Source: Tetraselmis striata (lineage: Eukaryota; Chlorophyta; Chlorodendrophyceae; Chlorodendrales; Chlorodendraceae). Taken from it: a stretch of DNA of 64,000 nucleotides. Within the stretch, counting starts at the first letter, position 1, and each line of letters starts with the position of its first letter. Position numbers and translations under genes: made by a program. Shown piece after piece: positions 9,938 through 20,300 of the stretch. Location: contig VCJN01000960.1 in NCBI GenBank assembly GCA_006384855.1, forward strand, positions 1 through 64,000, in the 5' to 3' direction. The notes beneath the pieces were generated by a model. It was not told the DNA's origin and searched no databases. It saw only the letters and a program-made list of their open reading frames with translations.

Positions 9938-9993
9938 AGATCACGTGATGGTCGGCTGGGGCTAGCTGCAGCTCGGTGGTCAGAGGGTATATA
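9938..9993 (-). promoter_or_regulatory. candidate core promoter of the EsV-1-7-like gene
   Basis: A TATATA box inside the palindrome GGGTATATACCC (9985-9996) lies about 120 bases upstream of the start codon, and a palindromic G-box TCACGTGA sits between them near 9940. Position and sequence fit a promoter; no transcript evidence. Confidence 0.35.
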
Positions 9994-12019
9994 CCCCCTA
10001 CGCATAACAGGGCAGGTATCGATCGTCGGGCGCTGGCTCTGTAAGGAAACGCACTACGGGGCAAGCACCTTCCGAGCAGGCCACCGAACAAGTTATCAGA
10101 TGGTCGCCACTGCTACCGTAGCCGCCACGGCGGGCGGTATGCCCGCACCGTTGGCCCCATTACTTGGTGCTTTAGTCGTTAGGGCTTCCTTGCTACCTTG
10201 TATGGCAGACGTCTTGCGGGAGGTGGGTAATTACGGTCATAAGGAGTTTCATTGGGGCACCCAAATCGAATACCCCAATAATTGTCCATTTAATACCGTC
10301 GAGTAGTCGCCTTTTTGGGGCACCGATACTATTGCTGAGCTACGACGTCGCTGGGGGATGTAGTTCTTAGTCCATATACCGTTAATTATTAAGGCCAGGA
10401 ATGCCTTGCCAAATGGCTATACAGTAGTATTTCAGGGTACGACTTGGACTCATGTAATTTTTACTTGTACTCATGTACTTGTACCACTTCTACACCCCTC
10501 CACATAAGTCCGGGTTTTACATTTTCGATCGCAAAGCGCATGCATGGGCGAGGATAACGCCGGCTGCATGTGCATACATGCTAACTACAGTGGGAATAGT
10601 TCGGGCGAACGCCTATTGTGCGCTTTATACCCACCCGCGCGACAACACGACCATTTGTGGGCGCCCTTTCAAAAACGCGAAATCAATGCATGATGCGTTG
10701 GCGCCAGAAAGTTGTGGGTTGCGCCAACCGTCCAAACCTATGGAAATTGCGGCACTCGTCGCACCAAACTCGGTGGATACGGCCCTTGGCATAAGTTGCA
10801 CACACCGTGCGTGTAGGCCACTGAAAGCATGTCGCTATAGGCACGACGTGACATCCCAACGACAAGTTGGCCACTGTGGGGAGCAGTTTCGGGGTGAAAA
10901 TGCTGCTGTTTCTGTGGCGAACGCACGTAGGAGAGGCGCTCGATGACCCCCTTGGTGTAGGGCGATGCTCTCCTATGGGGGCGCGTGGTGGAATGCCAGT
11001 TGCACCGTTTCGTGGGCGGGGTGGCGCGGTAGAGGCGTGGATTGTGATTCATATGAAATTCCTTGAAAAATGCTGTGGAAAATGGCATTTTGGCTGGAAG
11101 ATGTGTGTATCGCTAGGAGGTGGCACATGCCAAGTGTTGGTGGTCCGTGGTCATCCACATACATAACTCTCTCGCGCAACTGAGTATGGGGCTTAGACAC
11201 GCACTTGGCGCAAAGCCACGCGCCCGATATGGGTGGGCACATGAGGCAGTGAGGGGCAACTTGGATGATCATCTTTGGGGATTTTTTCGGGGACCAAAAA
11301 AATCGATTTTTGATTATGGAAGATTGTTTTTGACGCAGATTTCAACGACGAATCGCGTGGTATTTTTAAAAAGTTTTTCTGAGCAAACCCTGAGAAGTTA
11401 TAGCGTTTTAAAGCCAAGGGGGTGTTGCTGCGCGTGGCCGACACTGATGCCATGCCAGTATCGCAACGCGACATGTACTGGCCGCCGCCCACACGGCTGC
11501 ACCCCAACCAAATGCACCCGAGCCCCTCGCCAATGTGTTTCCTCACGCGTTCATGGCCATCCCGCCGTTTGGTTGTCTATTCACGCGCGTCGGCGTGTGC
11601 GTGATACCGACCCCGGTTTTGGTGCAGTTGCAGGCGACGCCCATCCACGCACCAAGTGCAGCGTGATTCCCTAGTCAAAGGTCTTTAAGCCTCGGTCTGA
11701 GCCACTCGTCATGCAGGTTTATAAAACCCTCTAAGATTCCAGGGTTTCATCTCATATGCCCTACGTTCAGGTACCCTAGACTTCTGAAGTCTTGAGACTG
11801 CCGAAAAGGGACCCCAAACTTATGTGTAGGGGTGTACAACCACTTAGTCGCTAGAGACCGGTACATGGGGCCATCGACTTTTTATAATCTACTACTGCTA
11901 TCTAAGGATCACTATCTACTATCTACTGCATTCTACAGGGTATGTCATCTGATCATCTCCTGCTACTCCCATCTCCTATAGCGACTACTACATAGGTACC
12001 ATCTGATTACATCTGCTAG
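9994..12019. other. no recognisable gene; degenerate sequence
   Basis: Open frames here are short and switch strand. Minus-strand pieces such as GVCNLCQGPYPPSLVRR (about 10770) and VMYVDDHGPPTLGMCHLL (about 11130) look like eroded coding sequence, possibly transposon-derived, but I cannot assign them. The last 150 bases are CTA/CTACTA-rich. Confidence 0.5.
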
Positions 12020-13891
12020 ATGCAACATTCAAGAAATCCATACAGAAATCCAAAAACAAATCCAGAAGGAAATCCAGCAGTACCATCTACTACTACTCTT
12101 AGAGACGCTGCAAGGGTTTCACTGGTGCCAAGCCTGTCCCGGGGGCGGAAAAAAACCATCTACTACCTATCACTCCTATTACCTATCAGTACTCCGCATG
12201 CGCGCCGCCCGCCATGGTCCAAGCCGCACCCCTCCGCCCCCCTTTCCCCAACCACACCCGCTCCCCTCCCCATCCCCGCAGCCAATCCACCGCCGGCGCG
12301 CATCCCCGAGTCACCCGCGGCACCGTCCGAGGCAGCTTCACAGCACCTATCTTCGCCCGTCGGTCCGCGCTTCACGGTGATGATGACTCCGCATGCGCGC
12401 CGCCCGCCATGGTCCAAGCCGCACCCCTCCGCCCCTCTTTCCCCGACCACACCCGCTCCCCTCCCCATCCCCGCAGCCACACCACCGCCGGCGCGCATCC
12501 CCGAGTCACCCGCGGCACCGTCCGAGGCAGCTTCACAGCACCTGTCTGCGCCCGTCGGTCCGCACTTCACGGTGATGACTCCGCATGCGCGCCGCCCGCC
12601 ATGGTCCAAGCCGCACCCCTCCGACCCCCTTTCCCCAACCACACCCGCTCCACCGCCGGCGCGCATCCCCGAGTCACCCGCGGCACCGTCCGAGGCAGCT
12701 TCACAGCACCTGTCTTCGCCCGTCGGTCCGCACTTCACGGTGATGACTCCGCATGCGCGCCGCCCGCCATGGTCCAAGCCGCACCCCTCCGCCCCCCTTT
12801 CCCCAACCACACCCGCTCCCCTCCCCATCCCCGCAGCCACACCACCGCCGGCGCGTATCCCCGAGTCACCCGCGGCACCGTCCGAGGCAGCTTCACAGCA
12901 CCTGTCTTCGCCCGTCGGTCCGCACTTCACGGTGATGATGACTCCGCATGCGCGCCGCCCGCCATGGTCCAAGCCGCACCCCTCCGCCCCTCTTTCCCCA
13001 ACCACACCCGCTCCCCTCCCCATCCCCGCAGCCACACCACCGCCGGCGCGTATCCTCGAGTCACCCGCGGCACCGTCCGAGGCAGCTTCACAGCACCTGT
13101 CTTCGCCCGTCGGTCCGCACTTCACGGTGATGACTCCGCATGCGCGCCGCCCGCCATGGTCCAAGCCGCACCCCTTCGCCCCCCTTTCCCTAACCACACC
13201 CGCTCCCCTCCCCATCCCCGCAGCCACACCACCGCCAACGCGCATCCCCGAGTCACCCGCGGCACCGTCCGAGGCAGCTTCACAGCACCTATCTTCGCCC
13301 GTCGGTCCGCACTTCACGGTGATGACTCCGCATGCGCGCCGCCCGCCATGGTCCAAGCCGCACCCCTCCGCCCCCCTTTCCCCAACCACACCCGCTCCCC
13401 TCCCCATCCCCGCAGCCACACCACCGCCGGCGCGCATCCCCGAGTCACCCGCGGCACCGTCCGAGGCAGCTTCACAGCACCTGTCTTCGCCCGTCGGTCC
13501 GCACTTCACGGTGATGACTACTCCGCATGCGCGCCGCCCGCCATGGTCCAAGCCGCACCCCTCCGCCCCTCTTTCCCCAACCACACCCGCTCCCCTCCCC
13601 ATCCCCGCAGCCACACCACCGCCGGCGCGTATCCCCGAGTCACCCGCGGCACCGTCCGAGGCAGCTTCACAACACATGTCTTCGCCCGTCGGTCCGCACT
13701 TCACGGTGATGATGACTCCGCATGCGCGCCGCCCGCCATGGTCCAAGCCGCACCCCTCCGCCCCTCTTTCCCCAACCACACCCGCTCCCCTCCCCAACCC
13801 CGCAGCCACACCACCGCCGGCGCGTATCCTCGAGTCACCCGCGGCACCGTCCGTACTACGCCGTAGTCTCTTGTTGCTTACGCTTTTGTAA
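12020..13891 (+). CDS. Pro-rich repeat open frame, doubtful gene
   Basis: A 623-residue frame from an ATG at 12020 is almost wholly built of a 64-65-residue Pro/Ala/Ser-rich repeat (HARRPPWSKPHPSAPLSPTT...). The other two forward frames and one reverse frame are also open over most of the array, so openness alone means little. In favour: every unit length is a multiple of three, and recurrent differences (CCC/CCT, CGC/CGT, CTG/CTA) fall on third positions in this frame. Against: other changes are replacements, the leader is low complexity and contains the dispersed 22-bp motif, and no known domain is present. Confidence 0.25.
   Translation: MQHSRNPYRNPKTNPEGNPAVPSTTTLRDAARVSLVPSLSRGRKKTIYYLSLLLPISTPHARRPPWSKPHPSAPLSPTTPAPLPIPAANPPPARIPESPAAPSEAASQHLSSPVGPRFTVMMTPHARRPPWSKPHPSAPLSPTTPAPLPIPAATPPPARIPESPAAPSEAASQHLSAPVGPHFTVMTPHARRPPWSKPHPSDPLSPTTPAPPPARIPESPAAPSEAASQHLSSPVGPHFTVMTPHARRPPWSKPHPSAPLSPTTPAPLPIPAATPPPARIPESPAAPSEAASQHLSSPVGPHFTVMMTPHARRPPWSKPHPSAPLSPTTPAPLPIPAATPPPARILESPAAPSEAASQHLSSPVGPHFTVMTPHARRPPWSKPHPFAPLSLTTPAPLPIPAATPPPTRIPESPAAPSEAASQHLSSPVGPHFTVMTPHARRPPWSKPHPSAPLSPTTPAPLPIPAATPPPARIPESPAAPSEAASQHLSSPVGPHFTVMTTPHARRPPWSKPHPSAPLSPTTPAPLPIPAATPPPARIPESPAAPSEAASQHMSSPVGPHFTVMMTPHARRPPWSKPHPSAPLSPTTPAPLPNPAATPPPARILESPAAPSVLRRSLLLLTLL
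12133..12154 (-). repeat. dispersed 22-bp motif (inverse)
   Basis: CCTGTCCCGGGGGCGGAAAA(AA), a full-length match to the consensus, located just before the Pro-rich minisatellite. Confidence 0.6.
12191..13857. repeat. Pro-rich 195-bp minisatellite, nine units
   Basis: Units start at 12191, 12386, 12578, 12746, 12941, 13133, 13325, 13520 and 13715. The eight complete units are 195, 192, 168, 195, 192, 192, 195 and 195 bp; the ninth is truncated. Each starts ACTCCGCATGCGCGCCGCCC. Length differences are 3 bp (GAT repeats at the junction) and one 24-bp deletion. Confidence 0.95.
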
Positions 13892-14064
13892 TCCAAACCT
13901 ATCAGTACTACTCCACCCCGTCACCCAGCGTTATCCAAATCCATAAAACTAGTCCACTACCCTGTATGACTGTATCCGGGTAGCGACTACCTGCTGTAGT
14001 CGCTACAGGTACCTGTACTACTGTAGTATTTTTTTGGTTAATACAGGGAGAGTCACCCTTTTTG

Positions 14065-14102
14065 TAATACAGGGAGAGCGTCAAGAGAATGCACGGAAAG
14101 TA
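14065..14102 (+). repeat. dispersed repeat with core GAGCGTCAAGAGAATGCACG
   Basis: TTACAGGGA followed by the core and GAAAGTA. A second copy is at 14193-14228 and a third 12.8 kb away at 26969-27004; a partial copy starts near 14040. Confidence 0.75.
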
Positions 14103-14192
14103 CCTGTACTGCTCCCCTTATCATTGCAATTCACACCTGTACTACTGCTCCCCCCCGTCGCGCCAGCCCGCCATCGTTTTTTATCTTTTTGG

Positions 14193-14228
14193 TTACAGGG
14201 AGAGCGTCAAGAGAATGCACGCAAAGTA
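14193..14228 (+). repeat. dispersed repeat, second copy
   Basis: GGTTACAGGGA plus the same core, one base different (GCAAAGTA for GGAAAGTA). Preceded by TTTTT as is the third copy. Confidence 0.75.
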
Positions 14229-14497
14229 CTGGGGAAGGAAAAAGCCTACATTTAAGCAGAACCCTCAGCCGCCATCGTCGACGTCGGGTTGCATCGGCGC
14301 GGCGCGCGGGGGCGATATGCCGATATGTGCGGCCGCCGCCGTCCGAGTGACGCTGTTGTCGACGCAGTACTCCTTACTGCCTGTCGCCAACGAGCGCGGC
14401 TGAGTCAGGCGTTCCTGCACGTCGGCATCCACCCTTAAACAGAAGGTCAAGGGCTCGTTCCCTGGCTGCGTCGGGTGTGCGAGGAGGGCGCGGCAGC

Positions 14498-15838
14498 ATG
14501 GCTGAGCTGGAGGACGTCAGCGCAAGCGATGAGGAGGAAGCGGTGGGCGGCGCCGTCTATAGCGGCGGCGGCGCGGACGGGGGGGATGGGGACAATAGCG
14601 AAGGGGGGGCGAGTGACAGTGATGTGGCGGTGGATGATGATGAAGATGAGGGGACTGGGTGGAGGCGGCGAGAAGGGGGCCTGACGGCGGAGGAGGATGC
14701 GTTGCTGCGCGACGGAGGCGGCGGCGACGCGGCGTTGCTGCAGCTAGAGGTCCGCCCCGCGCCCCTGCCGGGCGCCTCGTATCGTGAGCCGTCTGCCCTC
14801 TGCATTCACTCTCCCCCCTCCGCCCTCGGACGCGGCCGATGCTCCTCAGCTCCCTTCACCGGCTCCTCAGCCCCTCCGCTCCCTTCAGTCTCCCACATGC
14901 ATGCACCGCCTGTCCGACGTCAGATGGAGGAGTTGCTGGGAGAGACGCGCGCGGAGTACCCGCCATCTGCCAACGCGGAGCCCTTCGTGGAGGCTGTCAA
15001 GGAGCTGCTGCTGGCCATGCCGGCACGAAAGGTATGGGGTGCAACATGAAGCACCATCTTCCCCTTGCCCCCCTCCCACTCCTCCCCGCTTGTGTCCCCC
15101 CACTCTGCTCCCCACCCCCCCCCCCCCCTTCCCCCCGTACTCGGCTGTGGCTGCTTCTCTATGCCACTGCGCAAAACTCCACGCGAGCACACAACCCAGC
15201 CGTGCTGCTGCTCCCGGCCCCAACTACCCAAGGCGCCACAGTAGCCCAAGTGTGACGCAACGCCCTGTCCTTGGGGGCGCAGGTCAAGGCCGAGCAGCTT
15301 GGCAAGGGCTTTCTGGCATCGCTTAGCGCAGAAGCGATCACCGAGCTGCCCTTCCTACCCCCTAGCCAGGTGTGCGGCGTGGCCCAACCGCTGACCTGCC
15401 TCATGCTTTATAGGTGCTACCCCCTTGGCTAAATCATTCGCCTTCATCGCCCTGGGTCGCAGGTGGAGGTTGTGGGTAGCTATGCCGTGCAGACCATGGC
15501 CAGGCCGCATGTCACCATTGACCTCGCGGTGACCATGCCCAGGTGACCGACCCTGCTGTTCTCACCCCCTTCCTTCCCCCACACCCTGCCGCTATTCCGC
15601 CCAAGCGCTCGTCCATTCTTCGCCCCAATCCATTCCGCCTTGAGTATGACTCTTGCCTGTAACGCTTCTGTACCTGATTCTGGGGTTTGCATCCCAATAC
15701 CGCACATGCACAAACTTTTGTGGTGGCGCTTGTTCTCTGAATGGGGTTTTTTGGCAATGGAGAGGAAGCAGGGCGATGTGCATGAGCGAGAGAGTATGTG
15801 TGGGTGTCTGTGCGTGTGGGTGTATGTGCATGTGTACA

Positions 15839-15893
<55 letters not shown>

Positions 15894-17355
15894 GAGTGAG
15901 TGAGTTAGCTGGGAGCAAGGGCAGCAGAGTTTAGGGCATGGCGCGCCCTGAACCCCCTTACCCCTGGTTCCCATGTCACAGGAAGTGCTTCCATGAGAAG
16001 GACCAGCTTAATCACCGATACCACGCCAAGCGTGCGCTGTACCTGGGTGAGCTGGCGCGCGCGCTAGCCGCCTCACCCCCAGCACCCGGCGCGTCCGCGC
16101 GGCTGGCCGCGCTGGACGGCGACGCTCGCCGGCCGGCGCTGCTGCTGGCGCCGCGTGGCTCCGCGCCGCCGTTTGCTGTGAGGCTACTGCCCGCGCTGCC
16201 CCCGGGCGCCTTCCCGCTGCGCAAGCTTGCGCCGTCGGGGAACAATCTGCGCTCGGCCCGGGCGCCCGGGGGCGGCGGCGAGGCTGCGGCGCCCACACCG
16301 ATGTACAACGCGGGGATGCTGGCGGACATGATGGCCGCCCGGCACGCGGCGCACCTGCAGGCCCTCTTTGCGCGCCTCCCCTGCCTGAAGGACGCGCTGC
16401 TGCTTCTCAAGGTTACCCTTCCCCCCCCCCCCCCCCCTTCATTCCCCACTTCTTGTCCACCACCGCGACAGCTGCGGGTCCTCGAAATTATTAAATGGAT
16501 ATAAGCAAGAAAATTATTCACACTGATTGTAAGCATTAATGTTTTAATATGGTAAAAGCTATGAATAAGCAAGTTGCAGCGCAGTGGCTGACTGCTACTT
16601 GGGGGCGGCTGGGTGCGGGCCAGGTGTGGGCATCGCAGCGCGGTTGGCGCAACGGCAGCGGGCCCAGCGGCTTTGCGCTGTCGCAGCTGCTTGCGCGCCT
16701 GGAGGCCGCCGGGCTGCTCAGCGGCGCCATGAGCGTGCTACAGATGTTCCGCGCCGTGCTGGGCGTGCTGGCTGGCGGCGCGGCCGGCTGGGCGCGGCTG
16801 GGGGGTGGCGCGCTGGGCGGGGCGGAGGGCGCCGAACCGACGCCGCCGGGCTACGAAGCCTTTGTGGACGCGGCGCCCCCGGGGGGTGCGGTGCTGCTGG
16901 ACAGCACGGGGTGGATCAACACGCTCTGCGCGCTGCCGCCCTCCAGCGTTTCTGAGATGGCGGCAGCAGCCAGCGCCACTCTTGCGGCACTCGGCCGGCC
17001 CGCTAGCGTGGACACCACCTTCCAGCAGCTCTTCCTGCAGAAGTACCCGCCCTCGGGTGGGACCCCTGCTCCCTTTCCCCTTGCTTCCTTTCGCCCAGCA
17101 CACTATGCTTTCGCCTGGTATTGCCTCCTCGTGCACACATTGCTCGGCTGGCAGGCTAACTGCTGTCCCTTGACATGCATGCGCAGCCGTATATGATCAC
17201 TTCTTCACAGTGGCTGTGTCCAACGAGGCCGCAGACGCGGCGCCTGCCATGGCAAATGACCTGCCTGCTTGGCGGTACGTGATCATCTCCCCCCCCCCCC
17301 CCCCCCCCCCCCCCATTCCTTACCTTCCCTTATCCCCCCCCCCCCCCCCCCTCCA

Positions 17356-17386
<31 letters not shown>

Positions 17387-20300
17387 TTCTGCATGGTGAT
17401 CTCATCCCCCTCATTGCAACCCCCGGAATGCTCCGAAAACAGCGCACATGCAGGGATCGTCGCGCAGCCGTGTTGGGGCAATTGGGCATACTGCATGAGA
17501 ATTGCGTCCTTCCGTTTCACATTCACTGTTCCTTGGCATCCCCAGCCCGGAGCCATGTTGAATTTTGTCCGACTCCCGGATGCTCTCTCAATGCGTACCC
17601 TTGCCTCTCGGGAGACAGGCTGGAGGAGCTGGAGGTTGAGCGAGTCGTGCGGCTGGGGCTGGGCAACCGCGCCCACGCGGTGCGCGCTCTCCCCCGCACG
17701 CCGGACGTCAGCCTCAAGAAGGGGATCTCGGCCCGTGCGGAGTGGGGCGCCATCCAGCTCTGCGTGCTGGTGCGTCCCTGATGCCAGCTTTGCCCCGGAG
17801 CCCCTCTGCCCACACTGTGCAGAGCTAAGCTCAATACGGTTTGCGACCAGTGCATCCACTCTGCAGCATATACGTGGTTTGCAGTGCAGCACACTATGGG
17901 CACTCTGTTTGAAAGATGTATCCTTAGTACTTATGCCAAAGTGTCCTGGATTTGCTATGCTGGGTTCGGTGATTGTCCTCCGCTGCCATGCTTTCCTGGC
18001 ACCCCTTTCCTTCCCTCTTGTATTTCCGGACTGCGGATCTCCCCCTCTCTTCCCCGCCCACCTGCTCCCGATACTTATCTGGGCCCCATCACTCTACCCC
18101 GGTCTCCAGCGTTCACCCCTCCACCAAAGTGAAAAAAGCAGGAACGATGATGTACAATCTTTGTGGGATCTGATGAGCTCCTCCTCCAAGAAGGGCGCGG
18201 ATATCACGAACACAATGTCTGACGTTCCGTTTGCTTTACGCCACTCCTCTCTCTCCTGCCCCCCGTCTCCATGCTCCAGTTGTCAACCCTTCCCCCCCTC
18301 CCCAATCGTGTCCCCCGTTCTTAAGTCGAGTGTCAAGGAGCAAGTGATGCACAAACTTTGTGGGATATATGAGCCCCTCTCCGGAGGGGCACTGATCTTA
18401 CTCATCTAGGTTATTTGTTCTGATGCTCCACCGCCGGCCAGGATGCGGGTCTTGCTCCCTTTGTTCGCCTGTATGTCCTCCTCGCAGCCCCCTAGATTTC
18501 CAGCTCTTGTCCCTCCCCACCTTCGAGGTTTGCTAGTCAGGGCAGGAACAGTGATGTACAATCTTTGTGGGATCTGATGAGCCCCTCCTCCAAAAGTGGG
18601 CGGGCGCGGATATCACAAACACAATGTCTGATGTTCCACCCGCCTGTCCTCCTGCAGTAATCCTGCCGCAGCTGTCCCTGCATAACTCCTCCCACCTCCC
18701 TCACATCCCACAGCCTCTATACAAATTCGCCCCTCCATCCCCGGAAGTGTTGAGGAGCAAGTGATGCACAAACTTTGTGGGATATATGAGCCCCTCTCTG
18801 GAGGGGCACTGATCTTACTTATCTAGGTCATTTGTTCTGATGTTCCACCGCCGGCCAGGATGCGCCTCGTGCCCTTAACATCTTTATATATCCTCCTGCT
18901 AGCCCGCCTCAGGTCTCTGGCTCTTGTCCCTCCCCACCTCTGAGGTTTGCCAGTCAGGGCAGGAACAGTGATGTACAATCTTTGTGGGATCTGATGAGCC
19001 CCTCCTCCAAGGGAGGGGCGTGGATATCACAAACACAATGTCTGACGTTCCGTCACAATGTCCTTCGGTAGTCTTTCGGCCGCAGCTGTCCTTGCATCCC
19101 CGGGTCCACCCCTCCTCTACGCTGCTCCCTTCCTGCAAGCTCTCTACCACGCCTTGATTCGCCCCTCCATCCCCGGAAGTGTCGAGGAGCAAGTGATGCA
19201 CAAACTTTGTGGGATATATGAGCCCCTCTCCGGAGGGGCACTGATCTTACTCATCTAGGTTATTTGTTCTGATGCTCCTGCTTCACTGTCGCTTTTGTCG
19301 CTCTTCGCCTTAACCCTACCTACCTTAAAACTAACCCTCTCCGCGTCCGCATCCCGTCGTCGTCCAGTATGGATCTTTTGCCGACGGCAGGCCAGGAACA
19401 GTGATGTACAATCTTTGTGGGATCTGATGAGCCCCTCCTCCAAGGGGGGGGGCGTGGATATCACAAACACAATGTCTGACGTTCCATCCGCCTGTCCTTC
19501 GGCAGTCATTCGGCCGCAGCTGTCCTTGCATCCCCGGGTCCACCCCTCCTCCACGCTGCTCCCTTCCTGCAAGCTCTGTACCACGCCTTAATTCGCTCCT
19601 CCATCCCCGGAAGTGTCAAGGAGCAAGTGATGCACAAACTTTGTGGGATATATGAGCCCCTCTCCGGAGGGGCACTGATCTTACTCATCTAGGTTATTTG
19701 TTCTGATGCTCCTCCACCGCCGGCCAGGATGCGCCTCGTGCCCTCCACATCTATATATATCCTCCCGCTAGCCCCCCTCAGGTCTCTGGCTCTTGTCCCT
19801 CCCCACCTCTGAGGTTTGCCAGTCAGGGCAGGAACAGTGATGTACAATCTTTGTGGGATCTGATGAGCCCCTCCTCCAAGGGGGGCGTGGATATCACAAA
19901 CACAATGTCTGGCGTTCCGTCACAATGTCCTTTGGCAGTCATTCGGCCGCAGCTGTCCTTGCATCCCCTGGTCCACCCCTCCTCCACGCTGCTCCCTTCC
20001 TGCAACCTCTCTACCACGCCTTGATTCGCCCCTCCATCCCCGGAAGTGTCAAGGAGCAAGTGATGCACAAACTTTGTGGGATATATGAGCCCCTCTCCGG
20101 AGGGGCACTGATCTTACTCATCTAGGTTATTTGTTCTGATGCTCCACCGCCGGCCAGGATGCGCCTCGTGCCCTCCACATCTATATATATCCTCCCGCTA
20201 GCCCCCCTCAGGTCTCTGGCTCTTGTCCCTCCCCACCTCTGAGGTTTGCCAGTCAGGGCAGGAACAGTGATGTACAATCTTTGTGGGATCTGATGAGCCC

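Larger units (their letters stand above)
13892..14497. other. upstream region of NOL6, with dispersed repeat copies
   Basis: No gene seen. It holds two copies of a dispersed repeat (below) and the presumed NOL6 promoter/5' leader, in which I recognise no specific element. Confidence 0.5.

Noticed and set aside
7787-10306. 839-residue open frame antisense to the EsV-1-7-like gene
   Set aside because: Trp/Arg/Ser-rich mirror of a GC-rich repeat; the Cys pattern and clean ends are only on the minus strand.
12163-13896. 577-residue Gly-rich minus-strand frame and a 550-residue second plus frame in the minisatellite
   Set aside because: Shadows of a low-stop GC-rich tandem array; variants fall on codon positions less compatible with these frames.
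18562-18600. Hammerhead ribozyme (CTGATGAG core in the A islands)
   Set aside because: After the stem that follows CTGATGAG the sequence reads GTGG, not the required GAAA, and no NUH cleavage site with stem III is visible.
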